Assembly: GCA_900299065.1 (NCBI GenBank)
Contig: OMIJ01000099.1
Location: 1-6,763 of the forward strand
Source: Hyphomicrobiales bacterium
Lineage (GTDB): Bacteria > Pseudomonadota > Alphaproteobacteria > Rhizobiales > Beijerinckiaceae
DNA: 6,763 nucleotides
Reading direction: 5' to 3'
Positions 1 to 6,465 of this stretch are shown piece after piece (within the stretch, counting starts at the first letter, position 1; each line of letters starts with the position of its first letter). A program made the translations under genes and the position numbers. The notes beneath the pieces were generated by a model that did no database searches, was not told the origin of the DNA, and worked only from the letters and a program-made list of their open reading frames with translations.

Positions 1-43
1 ACAAGGAGTATCGTCGGCAGCGTCAGATGTGTATAAGAGACAG
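1..43 (+). other. Untrimmed Illumina Nextera adapter (sequencing artefact)
   Basis: Bases 11-43 match the 33-base Nextera read-1 transposase adapter, and bases 25-43 are the 19-bp hyperactive Tn5 mosaic end (AGATGTGTATAAGAGACAG). Bases 3-10 (AAGGAGTA) equal the i5 index known as S507/N507, and bases 1-2 (AC) fit the end of the P5 primer before the index. The order primer end, index, adapter, mosaic end is exactly that of a Nextera library molecule. Genomic sequence begins at base 44, where the thrC reading frame is cut mid-codon. This is library residue at a contig edge, not a natural Tn5 end, because no transposase or IS50 sequence follows. The matches are from memory of the published adapter sequences. 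Confidence 0.97.
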
Positions 44-1185
44 TAGCCTGCCTCGCTCCACACTCTACTCATTTCCTTGGCCGTTCCGATCTCACCGGTG
101 CGGGCCGCATCAAACTCTGATCGAATACGCGCCAAGGCATTGGCCTCAAGCGTAAAGCGTCCCGATTGTTTGAGCTGATCCATCAAACGGCGAATGGCAT
201 CGGCATTGCGATCATAAGCATCAAACATCAAGCGCTCAAAATTGGAGGAGACCTGAATATCCATTGAAGGGGATGACGTCGGGGTGACCGAATGCAATTC
301 ATAAACGCCCTGATCGAGCGTGCGCGCTAAAATATCATTTTCATTAGTCGCAATCACCAATCGATCAATTGGCAGCCCCATACGCTTGGCAATATAGCCA
401 GCCAGAATATCACCAAAATTACCCGTAGGTACCGTAAAGGATACAGGCCTATGTGGTGCGCCAAGCGCCACAGCACTGGTAAAATAATAAACGGTCTGCG
501 CCAATACGCGCGCCCAATTGATCGAATTCACCCCCGACAAGCGCAAGCCATCACGGAAGGCATGATTGTTGAACAGCCCTTTGAGCAAATTCTGACAATC
601 GTCAAATGTACCTTCCAGCGCAATGGTATGAATGTTCTGATCGCCAATCGTCGTCATCTGGCGACGCTGCACCTCCGACACACGATTGTGCGGATACATG
701 ATGAACACATCGACCTGATCCAGTCCGCGGAAAGCCTCAATCGCCGCCGCGCCTGTATCACCGCTTGTCGCTCCAACGATCGTTGCACGCTCACCGCGCG
801 CTTTGAGCACTTGATCCATCTGGCGACCAAGCAATTGCATCGCCACATCCTTGAAGGCGAGCGTTGGTCCGTGAAACAATTCCAGCACAAAAAGATTATC
901 GCCAATCTGCGTGAGCGGTGTCACGGCCGGATGCCGGAATGTGGCATAGGCCGCCTCAATCATTCGCCCCAGAGCACCTGCCTCAATATCGCCGCCAATA
1001 TAAGGGGTCATCACCTGCTGAGCGACACGCGCATAGGGCTGGCCTGCAAAGCCCGCGATCTCGGCCCCCGACAAAACCGGATAGGACTTGGGGACATAAA
1101 GCCCGCCATCCCTTGCCAGACCTGCCAGCAGGACATCTGTGAAAGACAATTCGGCCGCCTGGCCACGGGTAGATACATAATGCAC
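44..1185 (-). CDS. thrC: Threonine synthase, 3' end missing
   Basis: Threonine synthase is a PLP enzyme that converts O-phospho-L-homoserine to L-threonine and phosphate in the cytoplasm, the last step of threonine biosynthesis. I read 380 complete codons without a frameshift. The N-terminus reads HYVSTRG, typical of the family. HGPTLAFKD at residues 105-113 holds the PLP-binding lysine, K112. SGDTG at 141-145 is the phosphate-binding loop, NSINWAR is at 220-226 and VPTGNFGDILAGY at 252-264. Bacterial members of this type run to about 460-480 residues, so roughly 80-100 C-terminal residues are missing where the contig meets adapter. The frame stays open into the adapter, so an automatic call would add about 15 false residues. 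The GTG start at 1183-1185 is the only good one: an in-frame TAA lies six codons upstream and a Shine-Dalgarno match sits 7 bases before it. It follows dedA on the same strand by 81 bases. Confidence 0.96.
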
Positions 1186-1192
1186 GGCAGAG

Positions 1193-1197
1193 TCCTG
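1193..1197 (-). promoter_or_regulatory. Shine-Dalgarno deciding the thrC GTG start
   Basis: On the minus strand CAGGA ends 7 bases before the GTG at 1185, a normal spacing. It supports GTG over any other start, and the in-frame TAA just upstream excludes an extension. A stronger-looking AGGAGG (plus-strand 1213-1218) lies 27 bases before the GTG, too far to serve it and with no other start codon behind it. Confidence 0.55.
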
Positions 1198-1220
1198 AAA
1201 TTAGGCTAGGCGCCTCCTCT

Positions 1221-1250
1221 AGCATAAATTGCAGGATCGCAAAGAGCCAA
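1221..1250 (-). promoter_or_regulatory. Candidate thrC promoter
   Basis: On the minus strand TTGGCT (1245-1250) and TATGCT (1221-1226) are separated by 18 bases, resembling sigma-70 type -35 and -10 boxes. Transcription would begin near 1214, giving a leader of about 30 bases before the thrC GTG. The gap between dedA and thrC shows no convincing terminator, so this could be a secondary promoter within a dedA-thrC transcript. This is a consensus reading by eye only. Confidence 0.33.
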
Positions 1251-1266
1251 AGGGGGCAGAACGCCC

Positions 1267-1974
1267 TCACCCGCGTGGCTCTGAGCCAGTTTTATCCTCT
1301 CCCTTACCCTCTCCTTTGCCATACAAAGGGGCAACTTGCCCGTCCAGATAGGCCTGCGCGGCGGCATATAATTTCCCTTCCTGCCGCCGCATGAGTCCCA
1401 GCACTAGCACAAAGCCAAGCACGGCCAGAACAAAGCCCGTTAAACCGATCCAGCTGGCAATGGACTGGAAGGCATCACCAATGAAATAGCCCGACAGCCC
1501 GAAAGACAAAGCCCAGACGAGACCCCCCAGTGCATTATAATAAAGAAAGGATCTCCAGCTATAGCGATTAACGCCCGCCAGCAAAGCTGCAAAGATCCGC
1601 AAGATCGCGACAAAGCGTCCAAAGAAAACAACCTTGGCCCCATGCTGCGCAAATAAATATTGCCCCACAACAAGATGGTTCTGCGACACATGCAATAAGC
1701 GTCCATATCTTTGCACAAAGGGCAAGCCATATCTTCGCCCGATCCAAAAGCCGATATTATCTCCCATAATCGCAGCAACTGCCGCCAGACTAATGACCCA
1801 CACAATATCAAGATTGCCTGTGGCGCCTGCATAGACTGAAGCCAGAATGAGTGCTGTCTCACCCGGCAATGGCACGCCTGCACATTCCAGAAAGATGATC
1901 ACAAACACTGCCCAATAGCCGTGCTGCTCGATCAAAGAATGCAGATAGGGCGCAAACACTCGTTGCAACTCCAT
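1267..1974 (-). CDS. DedA family (VTT/SNARE-associated) inner-membrane protein
   Basis: The 235-residue product fits the DedA family, a group of polytopic inner-membrane proteins. Some members flip undecaprenyl phosphate or other lipids, others affect proton-dependent drug tolerance and envelope integrity. Visible family marks are FLECAGVPLPGET (28-40), a re-entrant helix with acidic and proline residues; GDNIGFWIGRRYG (71-83); and FFGRFVAILRIFAALLAG (117-134), with arginines R120 and R126 spaced as in the essential pair of E. coli YqjA. Prolines often found in that last motif are alanines here, a variant I recall from other alphaproteobacterial members. Hydrophobic segments lie at about 20-33, 55-70, 115-135, 148-167 and 174-195. 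The tail (about 218-230) is charged and encoded by a short tandem repeat. The ATG start is constrained by an in-frame TGA 24 bases upstream, but no clear Shine-Dalgarno is visible. The specific substrate cannot be told. Confidence 0.9.
   Translation of the reverse strand: MELQRVFAPYLHSLIEQHGYWAVFVIIFLECAGVPLPGETALILASVYAGATGNLDIVWVISLAAVAAIMGDNIGFWIGRRYGLPFVQRYGRLLHVSQNHLVVGQYLFAQHGAKVVFFGRFVAILRIFAALLAGVNRYSWRSFLYYNALGGLVWALSFGLSGYFIGDAFQSIASWIGLTGFVLAVLGFVLVLGLMRRQEGKLYAAAQAYLDGQVAPLYGKGEGKGEDKTGSEPRG
1294..1317 (-). repeat. Two 12-bp imperfect tandem units at the 3' end of dedA
   Basis: On the minus strand AAAGGAGAGGGT is followed directly by AAGGGAGAGGAT, which differs at two positions. 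In frame they encode KGEG and KGED, so copy changes would alter the charged C-terminal tail by four residues without a frameshift. The tail lies after the last membrane segment and probably has little structural constraint. Confidence 0.7.
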
Positions 1975-2006
1975 GAGACTAAAAAGAAATTTTACTCATA
2001 AGCGCG

Positions 2007-2035
2007 AGCATGCGTGAATTTTTCACATCCGACAA
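2007..2035 (-). promoter_or_regulatory. Candidate dedA promoter
   Basis: On the minus strand TTGTCG (2030-2035) and CATGCT (2007-2012) are 17 bases apart, a weak sigma-70-like pair. The spacer contains the inverted repeat at 2014-2026. The predicted transcript would have a leader of about 25-30 bases before the dedA ATG. This is visual consensus matching only, and other placements in this AT-richer stretch are possible. Confidence 0.22.
2014..2026. repeat. Short inverted repeat in the dedA / HHH-gene divergent region
   Basis: GTGAA and TTCAC flank TTT as a perfect 5+3+5 palindrome. It could be an operator half-site pair. It resembles a CRP-type TGTGA...TCACA site, but the spacing is one base short, so I do not assign a regulator. 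A palindrome this short can arise by chance. Confidence 0.35.
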
Positions 2036-2059
2036 GCGTGCAACACAAACAAAACATTT

Positions 2060-2088
2060 TTGGTTCAGCCTGCGTTCACAAATAGGGT
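2060..2088 (+). promoter_or_regulatory. Candidate promoter for the HHH-domain gene
   Basis: TTGGTT (2060-2065) and TAGGGT (2083-2088) are 17 bases apart. The -10 is poor, but the divergent arrangement requires a plus-strand promoter somewhere between 1975 and 2158. The leader would be about 65 bases. Evidence is weak and based only on spacing and position. Confidence 0.2.
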
Positions 2089-2158
2089 TGTAATCTTTCA
2101 CTCATGGTGATCGACCCGGCGTCACCTGCTTCAACCACCGGGAAACAGGAATAAACAG

Positions 2159-2536
2159 ATGACCCGCCTTCGTCTTGTCTCTGCAGCCGCACTCTTCGCT
2201 TTGTCTTCTTCGCTGGCTTTTGCTCAGGCTCCAGCTGCCCCAACAACTGCACCTAAGGCTCCAGCCGCTTCTCCGCCTCCGGTTGTAACGACTGCTCCAG
2301 CTCCTGCCCCCGCCGTTGCAGCCCCCAAGGCAAATGCGGAACAGGCCAAGAAGATTAATCTCAACACAGCTACCGCCGCTGAATTGGATAATCTGCCGCA
2401 GATTGGACCAGCCCGTGCCAAAGACATCATTGAAGCCAGAACCAAAGGTAAATTCAAAGATTGGGCCGACTTCACCACACGCAAAGTGGTTCCAGCCAAT
2501 GCGGAATCAGCAATCAAGGATCTTGTTGCATTCTAA
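2159..2536 (+). CDS. Exported helix-hairpin-helix (ComEA-like) protein
   Basis: A 125-residue protein in three parts. Residues 1-22 form a signal peptide: Arg residues at 3 and 5, a hydrophobic core from about 7 to 19, and an AFA cleavage motif at 20-22. Residues 23-60 are an Ala/Pro-rich linker. Residues 65-125 are a ComEA-type domain: INLNTATAAELDNLPQIG (66-83) followed by PARAKDIIEAR, which carries the helix-hairpin-helix with LPQIGPARA as the hairpin. Such domains bind DNA without sequence preference; ComEA itself captures incoming DNA in the periplasm during transformation. By inference this protein acts in the periplasm, but there are no competence genes beside it, and many alphaproteobacteria carry similar small proteins of unproven role. 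The start is supported by AGGA at 2147-2150, 8 bases before ATG. It is transcribed alone, with a strong hairpin 48 bases after its stop. Confidence 0.9.
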   Translation: MTRLRLVSAAALFALSSSLAFAQAPAAPTTAPKAPAASPPPVVTTAPAPAPAVAAPKANAEQAKKINLNTATAAELDNLPQIGPARAKDIIEARTKGKFKDWADFTTRKVVPANAESAIKDLVAF

Positions 2537-2584
2537 GACAAGAACATTCCTCGCATAATGTAGCATAGTATCGATGCAAGGCAT

Positions 2585-2628
2585 TTGCGGCCATCCGATC
2601 CTCCCCCGGATGGCCGCAATATATTTCC
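2585..2628 (+). terminator. Hairpin terminator between convergent genes
   Basis: A perfect 13-bp GC-rich stem pairs 2585-2597 (TTGCGGCCATCCG) with 2607-2619 around a 9-base loop, followed on the plus strand by the T-rich tail TATATTTCC. It lies between the HHH gene stop (2536) and the glcB stop (2632), so it most likely ends the HHH transcript. Its position about 12 bases after the glcB stop means it may also stop the opposite transcript, though the minus-strand tail is not T-rich. Confidence 0.85.
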
Positions 2629-2631
2629 AAC

Positions 2632-4797
2632 TCAGGCTTGCGCGGCTTTAGCCTGTTTGCGCCGACGATGCAGAATGAATTCTGTATAGCCATTGGGCTG
2701 CTGGCGCCCTTCAAACACAAGATCACAAGCCGCTTTGAAGGCCAGCTGATCATAATCAGGCGCCATTGGTCGATAGAGCGGATCACTCGCATTCTGCCGA
2801 TCAACGACAAGCGCCATGCGCTTCATCGTCTCCATCACCTGATCTTTGCTGACAATGCCATGATGCAGCCAATTGGCAATGTGCTGGCTTGAAATGCGCA
2901 AAGTGGCGCGATCTTCCATCAACCCCACATCATGAATATCGGGCACTTTTGAACAGCCAACACCCTGATCAATCCAGCGCACCACATAGCCAAGAATGCC
3001 CTGACAATTATTGTCTAGTTCCTGCTGCACATCTTGTGGCGAGAAATTGGACTGTGCCAGCGGTATTGTGAGAATATCAGACAATTTTGCAGCTGGCCTT
3101 TGTGCCACTTCTTTCTGGCGCTGATGAACATCCACGGCATGATAATGCATGGAATGCAGAGTGGCCGCTGTAGGTGAAGGAACCCAGGCAGTTGTCGCAC
3201 CTGATTGGGGATGACCAATTTTCTGCGCAATCATATCAGCCATGCGATCAGGCGCAGCCCACATGCCCTTGCCGATTTGGGCATGACCTGGCAGGCCACA
3301 GGCAAGGCCGACATCAACATTATTATCCTCATAAGCCTTGATCCAGGCCGTTGCGCGCATATCATTTTTGCGCACCATCGCACCCGCTTCAAAGGAGGTG
3401 TGAATCTCATCGCCCGTGCGATCGAGAAAACCTGTATTGATGAAAACGAGCCTGTGCTCTGCGGCTGCAATACAAGCCGAGAGATTGACGCTGTTGCGCC
3501 GTTCTTCATCCATTATGCCAATTTTGATAGTATAACGTGGCAGTGCAAGAAGATCCTCAACTCGCGCAAAAAGATCATCGGTAAGACGCACTTCATCAGG
3601 CCCATGCATTTTCGGCTTGACGATATAGACCGAGCCTTGCCTCGAATTGCGAAGGCCCGAAGCCGCTTTAAGATCATGCATGGCAATCAGAACACTGATC
3701 GCAGCATCCAAAAAGCCCTCGGGGCATTCTTGCCCTCTCGCATCCATCACCGCATCACTGAACATATGATGGCCAACATTGCGCACCAGCATGAGCGAGC
3801 GCCCATGCAAAGCAAATTCACGACCTTGCGGATTCTTATAAATGCGATCGGGATTAAGGCGGCGCTCGATCTTGGTTTTGCCTTTGTCAAAGCTCGCGCT
3901 CAGATCACCTTTCATCAGCCCGAGCCAATTGCGATAGACCTCGACCTTGTCATGCGCATCAACAGCTGCAACAGAATCTTCCATATCCATAATGGTCGAT
4001 ACAGCAGATTCGATTACCAGATCCGCAACCCCAGCCGCATCTGATCGGCCGATCACATGCGCGCGATCAATCACAATCTCAATATGAAGACCATGATTGA
4101 TCAGCAGAATATGCGTTGGAGATTCTGGCGCTCCATTATAACCAGCAAATTGTGACTCATGCAGCAAAGCGGCCCTTACACCACCGGCCAAAGTGACAAT
4201 CAGGCGACCCTGATCAATGTGATAGGAGATCGCTTGAGCATGCGATCCTTGGCTTAGAGGCGCCGCAGAATCGAGAAATTGCTTGGCGCGCGCAATCACC
4301 TTCGCGCCGCGCTGCGGATTATAGCCAGCGCCGCGCGCAGCCCCATCCTCATCACCAATTGCATCCGTGCCATAGAGCGCATCATAGAGAGAGCCCCAAC
4401 GCGCATTGGCCGCATTGAGCGCATAACGCGCATTCGACATGGGCACGACCAATTGCGGGCCGGGCAAATGCGCAATCTCATCATCAACATTCTGTGTCTT
4501 CACCTGCACAGAGGCGGGTGCTGGTACGAGATAATGAATCTCTCGCAGAAAGGCCTCATAGGCCGATGCATCAAAGGGCTTGCCCTTATGGGTCAAATGC
4601 CAATGATCAATCTGGCTTTGCAGATGATCGCGCAGCTTCAGCAAATCTGACAGACGCGGCGTCAACCCATCGAGTATCTTGCCAAAGCCCGTCCAAAACT
4701 CCTGCGCTTTGATGGGGAGTCCCGGCAGGACATCCTGGGCGACAAAATCATGCAGTTCCTTGTCAATAGAAAGACCCGCAATCTCAACTCTTTGCAT
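2632..4797 (-). CDS. glcB: Malate synthase G
   Basis: Malate synthase condenses glyoxylate with acetyl-CoA to give malate and CoA. It completes the glyoxylate shunt or feeds in glyoxylate from glycolate oxidation, acting in the cytoplasm with Mg2+. The 721-residue length matches the monomeric G isoform (about 720), not the shorter A isoform. Recognisable sites include MDMEDSVAAVDAHDK (270-284); LVRNVGHHM (337-345), with R339 as the likely substrate arginine; IMDEERR (428-434) with E431, and FLDRTGDE (457-464) with D459, the likely metal ligands; AWVPSPTAATLHSMHYHAV (537-555); and CSKVPDIHDVGLMEDRATLR (615-634), with D629 as the probable catalytic base. Assignments follow offsets from the E. 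coli enzyme recalled from memory. AGAGGG ends 7 bases before the ATG. It lies 37 bases after argE on the same strand with no terminator, so it is probably cotranscribed. No truncation or frameshift is seen. Confidence 0.97.
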   Translation of the reverse strand: MQRVEIAGLSIDKELHDFVAQDVLPGLPIKAQEFWTGFGKILDGLTPRLSDLLKLRDHLQSQIDHWHLTHKGKPFDASAYEAFLREIHYLVPAPASVQVKTQNVDDEIAHLPGPQLVVPMSNARYALNAANARWGSLYDALYGTDAIGDEDGAARGAGYNPQRGAKVIARAKQFLDSAAPLSQGSHAQAISYHIDQGRLIVTLAGGVRAALLHESQFAGYNGAPESPTHILLINHGLHIEIVIDRAHVIGRSDAAGVADLVIESAVSTIMDMEDSVAAVDAHDKVEVYRNWLGLMKGDLSASFDKGKTKIERRLNPDRIYKNPQGREFALHGRSLMLVRNVGHHMFSDAVMDARGQECPEGFLDAAISVLIAMHDLKAASGLRNSRQGSVYIVKPKMHGPDEVRLTDDLFARVEDLLALPRYTIKIGIMDEERRNSVNLSACIAAAEHRLVFINTGFLDRTGDEIHTSFEAGAMVRKNDMRATAWIKAYEDNNVDVGLACGLPGHAQIGKGMWAAPDRMADMIAQKIGHPQSGATTAWVPSPTAATLHSMHYHAVDVHQRQKEVAQRPAAKLSDILTIPLAQSNFSPQDVQQELDNNCQGILGYVVRWIDQGVGCSKVPDIHDVGLMEDRATLRISSQHIANWLHHGIVSKDQVMETMKRMALVVDRQNASDPLYRPMAPDYDQLAFKAACDLVFEGRQQPNGYTEFILHRRRKQAKAAQA

Positions 4798-4834
4798 GTG
4801 ACCACCCTCTCACGAACATCTACTTTTCAAATCA

Positions 4835-6007
4835 TTATGATAATTCAGCGATCAATCGCCGCATAAATCCTATGCCTGCGTCCAATTGCGCGATCTCGAT
4901 AAATTCATCAGGCTGATGCGCCTGATCAATCGAGCCTGGACCACAGACAATGGTCGGCAGGCCCGCATTTTGGAAGCGTCCAGCTTCCGTTGCATAAGAC
5001 ACAGCCAGCGCACGATTGCTGCGTGTAAGCTTGAAGCCAAGTGTTTCGGCAATCGAGCCAGGATCAGGCACAAGGCCAGGCACTTCAACTTCAACATGCG
5101 TGACAATTGACGCCTCTGGCGCATATCGCCGCAAGCGTGGCAACACCTGGCTTTGCGCATAGACCTCCAAATGCCGCAAAGCCCAATCCGCACTCACCGA
5201 AGGCAGACCACGAAACTCCCACAGAAAGCGACATTGGCGCGCCAGAATATTACGCGCCGTCCCTCCTTCAATCGTCCCCACAGAAAGCGTTGAACTTGGC
5301 GGATCAAACCGGCTGGAGGGATCAGCCAAAGCATCCAGTTCATCAGCCAATCGATAGAGTTCCGTAACCAGAGCGCAGGCCGCTTCAATCGCATTCGCCC
5401 CCAGTTTTGGTTTGGAAGAATGCGCCTCATGCCCGGTCACAATTGTCGTGAATGCAGCCACGCTCTTGTGCGCATCAGCAACCTGCATGAGCGTTGGCTC
5501 ACCCACAATCGCCAGAGCTGGACGTGGCAAATCCTTGCCAAAGCGTGCAATCGTATCAACAGGACCCAGACAGGTTGTCTCTTCATCATAACTCAAAAGC
5601 AAATGAATGGGTCTTTTCAACGCCGCCTTTTGAAACTCTGGAATCATCGCCAGACACAGAGCATCAAAGCCCTTCATGTCACAGGCGCCGCGCGCATAAA
5701 GCCGCCCCTTATCTTCCCGCAATTGAAATGGATCGGACGTCCAGATCTGTCCAGCCACCGGCACAACATCTGTGTGACCAGATAAAACAATGCCCCCATC
5801 TTGCATGGGGCCTATCGTGGCAAACAAGGCCGCTTTATCACCCTGCGCATTGGGCACACGGGTAAAGGGCACATGCAAAGAGGAGAGATAGGATTCGACA
5901 AAATCAATCAGCCGCAGATTGCTCTTTTGACTCTCCGTATCAAACGCCACCAGCTGAGAAAGCAGCTCAATGACCTTTCCCAAACGCGCCTCAGCAATGC
6001 CCATCAT
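4835..6007 (-). CDS. argE: Acetylornithine deacetylase-like M20 metallopeptidase
   Basis: A 390-residue M20-family di-zinc deacylase, best matching the ArgE branch that removes acetate from N2-acetylornithine in arginine synthesis. All metal and catalytic residues are present: LSGHTDVVPV (75-84) with H78 and D80, ARGACDMKG (105-113) with D110, SYDEETTCLG (139-148) with base E142 and ligand E143, GEPT (169-172) with E170, and DQAHQPDE (361-368) with H364. The stretch of about 180-290 between them is the dimerisation domain. Succinyl-diaminopimelate desuccinylase (DapE) is the main alternative; spacing and the GEPT and QAHQPDE motifs favour ArgE. Many alphaproteobacteria recycle acetyl groups with ArgJ, so the true substrate could be another N-acyl amino acid. 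Two ATGs stand in tandem (6005-6007 and 6002-6004), and an AGG-type Shine-Dalgarno is weak. It begins 15 bases after the apaG stop and ends with tandem stops TAA TGA. Confidence 0.88.
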   Translation of the reverse strand: MMGIAEARLGKVIELLSQLVAFDTESQKSNLRLIDFVESYLSSLHVPFTRVPNAQGDKAALFATIGPMQDGGIVLSGHTDVVPVAGQIWTSDPFQLREDKGRLYARGACDMKGFDALCLAMIPEFQKAALKRPIHLLLSYDEETTCLGPVDTIARFGKDLPRPALAIVGEPTLMQVADAHKSVAAFTTIVTGHEAHSSKPKLGANAIEAACALVTELYRLADELDALADPSSRFDPPSSTLSVGTIEGGTARNILARQCRFLWEFRGLPSVSADWALRHLEVYAQSQVLPRLRRYAPEASIVTHVEVEVPGLVPDPGSIAETLGFKLTRSNRALAVSYATEAGRFQNAGLPTIVCGPGSIDQAHQPDEFIEIAQLDAGIGFMRRLIAELS

Positions 6008-6022
6008 GATCGGCCTGCCAGA

Positions 6023-6415
6023 TTAATTGAGTATGCGCTTGGCATGGGGAGAATCGAGCGAGAAGGCTGGAATATCGACATCAAACTCGCGCCCATCGAC
6101 ATCCACCATGCGATAGCTGCCCACCATAATGCCCGAGGGCGTTGTCAACGGACAGCCTGAAGTGTAACGGAAAGTTTCGCCGGGCTCTAAATGAGGCTGT
6201 TCGCCCACAACACCCTCACCGCGCACCTGGTCCAGCTTGCCATTGGCATCGGTGATGCGCCAATGCCTATGGGTCAATTGCACTTTGTGATCACCCAGAT
6301 TGGTGCTCTCAATCGTATAGGCCCAAAAATAGCGATTATCCTCTGGCCGCGAGCGGTCGGCCAGATATTCGGGCTCAACAGTGATTTGAATATTCTGCGT
6401 AATGGCGCGATACAT
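6023..6415 (-). CDS. apaG: ApaG family protein
   Basis: A 130-residue ApaG protein (DUF525), a single fibronectin-III-like beta-sandwich domain that fills the whole chain. Typical family sequence is present: YFWAYTIESTNLG (29-41), THRHWRITDANG (48-59), the glycine loop GEGVVGEQP (66-74), LEPGETFRYTSG (76-87) and a C-terminal FDVDIPAFSL (111-120). In enterobacteria apaG lies with apaH and has been linked to cobalt and magnesium resistance, but its biochemical role is uncertain; pyrophosphate or nucleotide binding has been proposed. No apaH is seen here. The ATG is fixed by an in-frame TAA two codons upstream, and the leader has no clear Shine-Dalgarno, so initiation may rely on a short or leaderless transcript. 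It is the first gene of the likely apaG-argE-glcB unit. Confidence 0.95.
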   Translation of the reverse strand: MYRAITQNIQITVEPEYLADRSRPEDNRYFWAYTIESTNLGDHKVQLTHRHWRITDANGKLDQVRGEGVVGEQPHLEPGETFRYTSGCPLTTPSGIMVGSYRMVDVDGREFDVDIPAFSLDSPHAKRILN

Positions 6416-6435
6416 GGGTTAATTTTGCCCAAAAG

Positions 6436-6465
6436 CGGATAGGCCGTCGAGCTTTTTCTCGACAA
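6436..6465 (-). promoter_or_regulatory. Candidate promoter for the apaG-argE-glcB unit
   Basis: On the minus strand TTGTCG (6460-6465) and TATCCG (6436-6441) are separated by 18 bases, a plausible sigma-70-like pair. Transcription would begin about 15 bases before the apaG ATG, giving a very short leader, in keeping with the missing Shine-Dalgarno. The inverted repeat at 6446-6463 occupies the spacer and overlaps the -35. Assignment is by eye. Confidence 0.28.
6446..6463. repeat. Inverted repeat in the apaG / GNAT divergent region
   Basis: GTCGAG (6446-6451) and CTCGAC (6458-6463) form a perfect 6-bp stem around CTTTTT. Outside it, GGCC (6442-6445) can pair with GGCC (6468-6471), and GGGTTA (6416-6421) with TAACCC (6475-6480), so three nested complementary pairs surround the same centre. 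This could be an operator controlling the divergent genes. It is not a good terminator because no coding region leads into it. Confidence 0.5.

Noticed and set aside
25..43. A Tn5 mosaic end that could suggest a transposon
   Set aside because: It is part of a complete Nextera adapter with index. No transposase gene or target duplication is present.
451..1209. A 252-codon open frame on the plus strand
   Set aside because: It is antisense to thrC, whose frame is intact with all catalytic motifs. The plus-strand product has no recognisable domain, so it is a coding shadow.
1250..1270. A possible terminator just after dedA
   Set aside because: Only a 4-bp GGGC/GCCC stem without a proper T-run is present, and it overlaps the stop codon region, so it is too weak to call.
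1979..1999. A six-codon mini-ORF (MSKISF) before dedA on the minus strand
   Set aside because: It has no Shine-Dalgarno, no regulatory residue run and no attenuator hairpin, and a frame this short is expected by chance.
2572..2586. A small ATGC-AAG-GCAT hairpin before the main terminator
   Set aside because: Four base pairs with a three-base loop is within chance, and the adjacent 13-bp stem explains termination.
3205..4044. A 279-codon open frame on the plus strand
   Set aside because: It lies wholly opposite malate synthase G and encodes no recognisable protein. The codon bias of glcB leaves few stops on the opposite strand.
4798..4834. ATCAT-T-ATGAT palindrome between argE and glcB
   Set aside because: It is a 5-bp AT-rich palindrome formed largely by the tandem stop codons of argE. 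No promoter boxes lie beside it.
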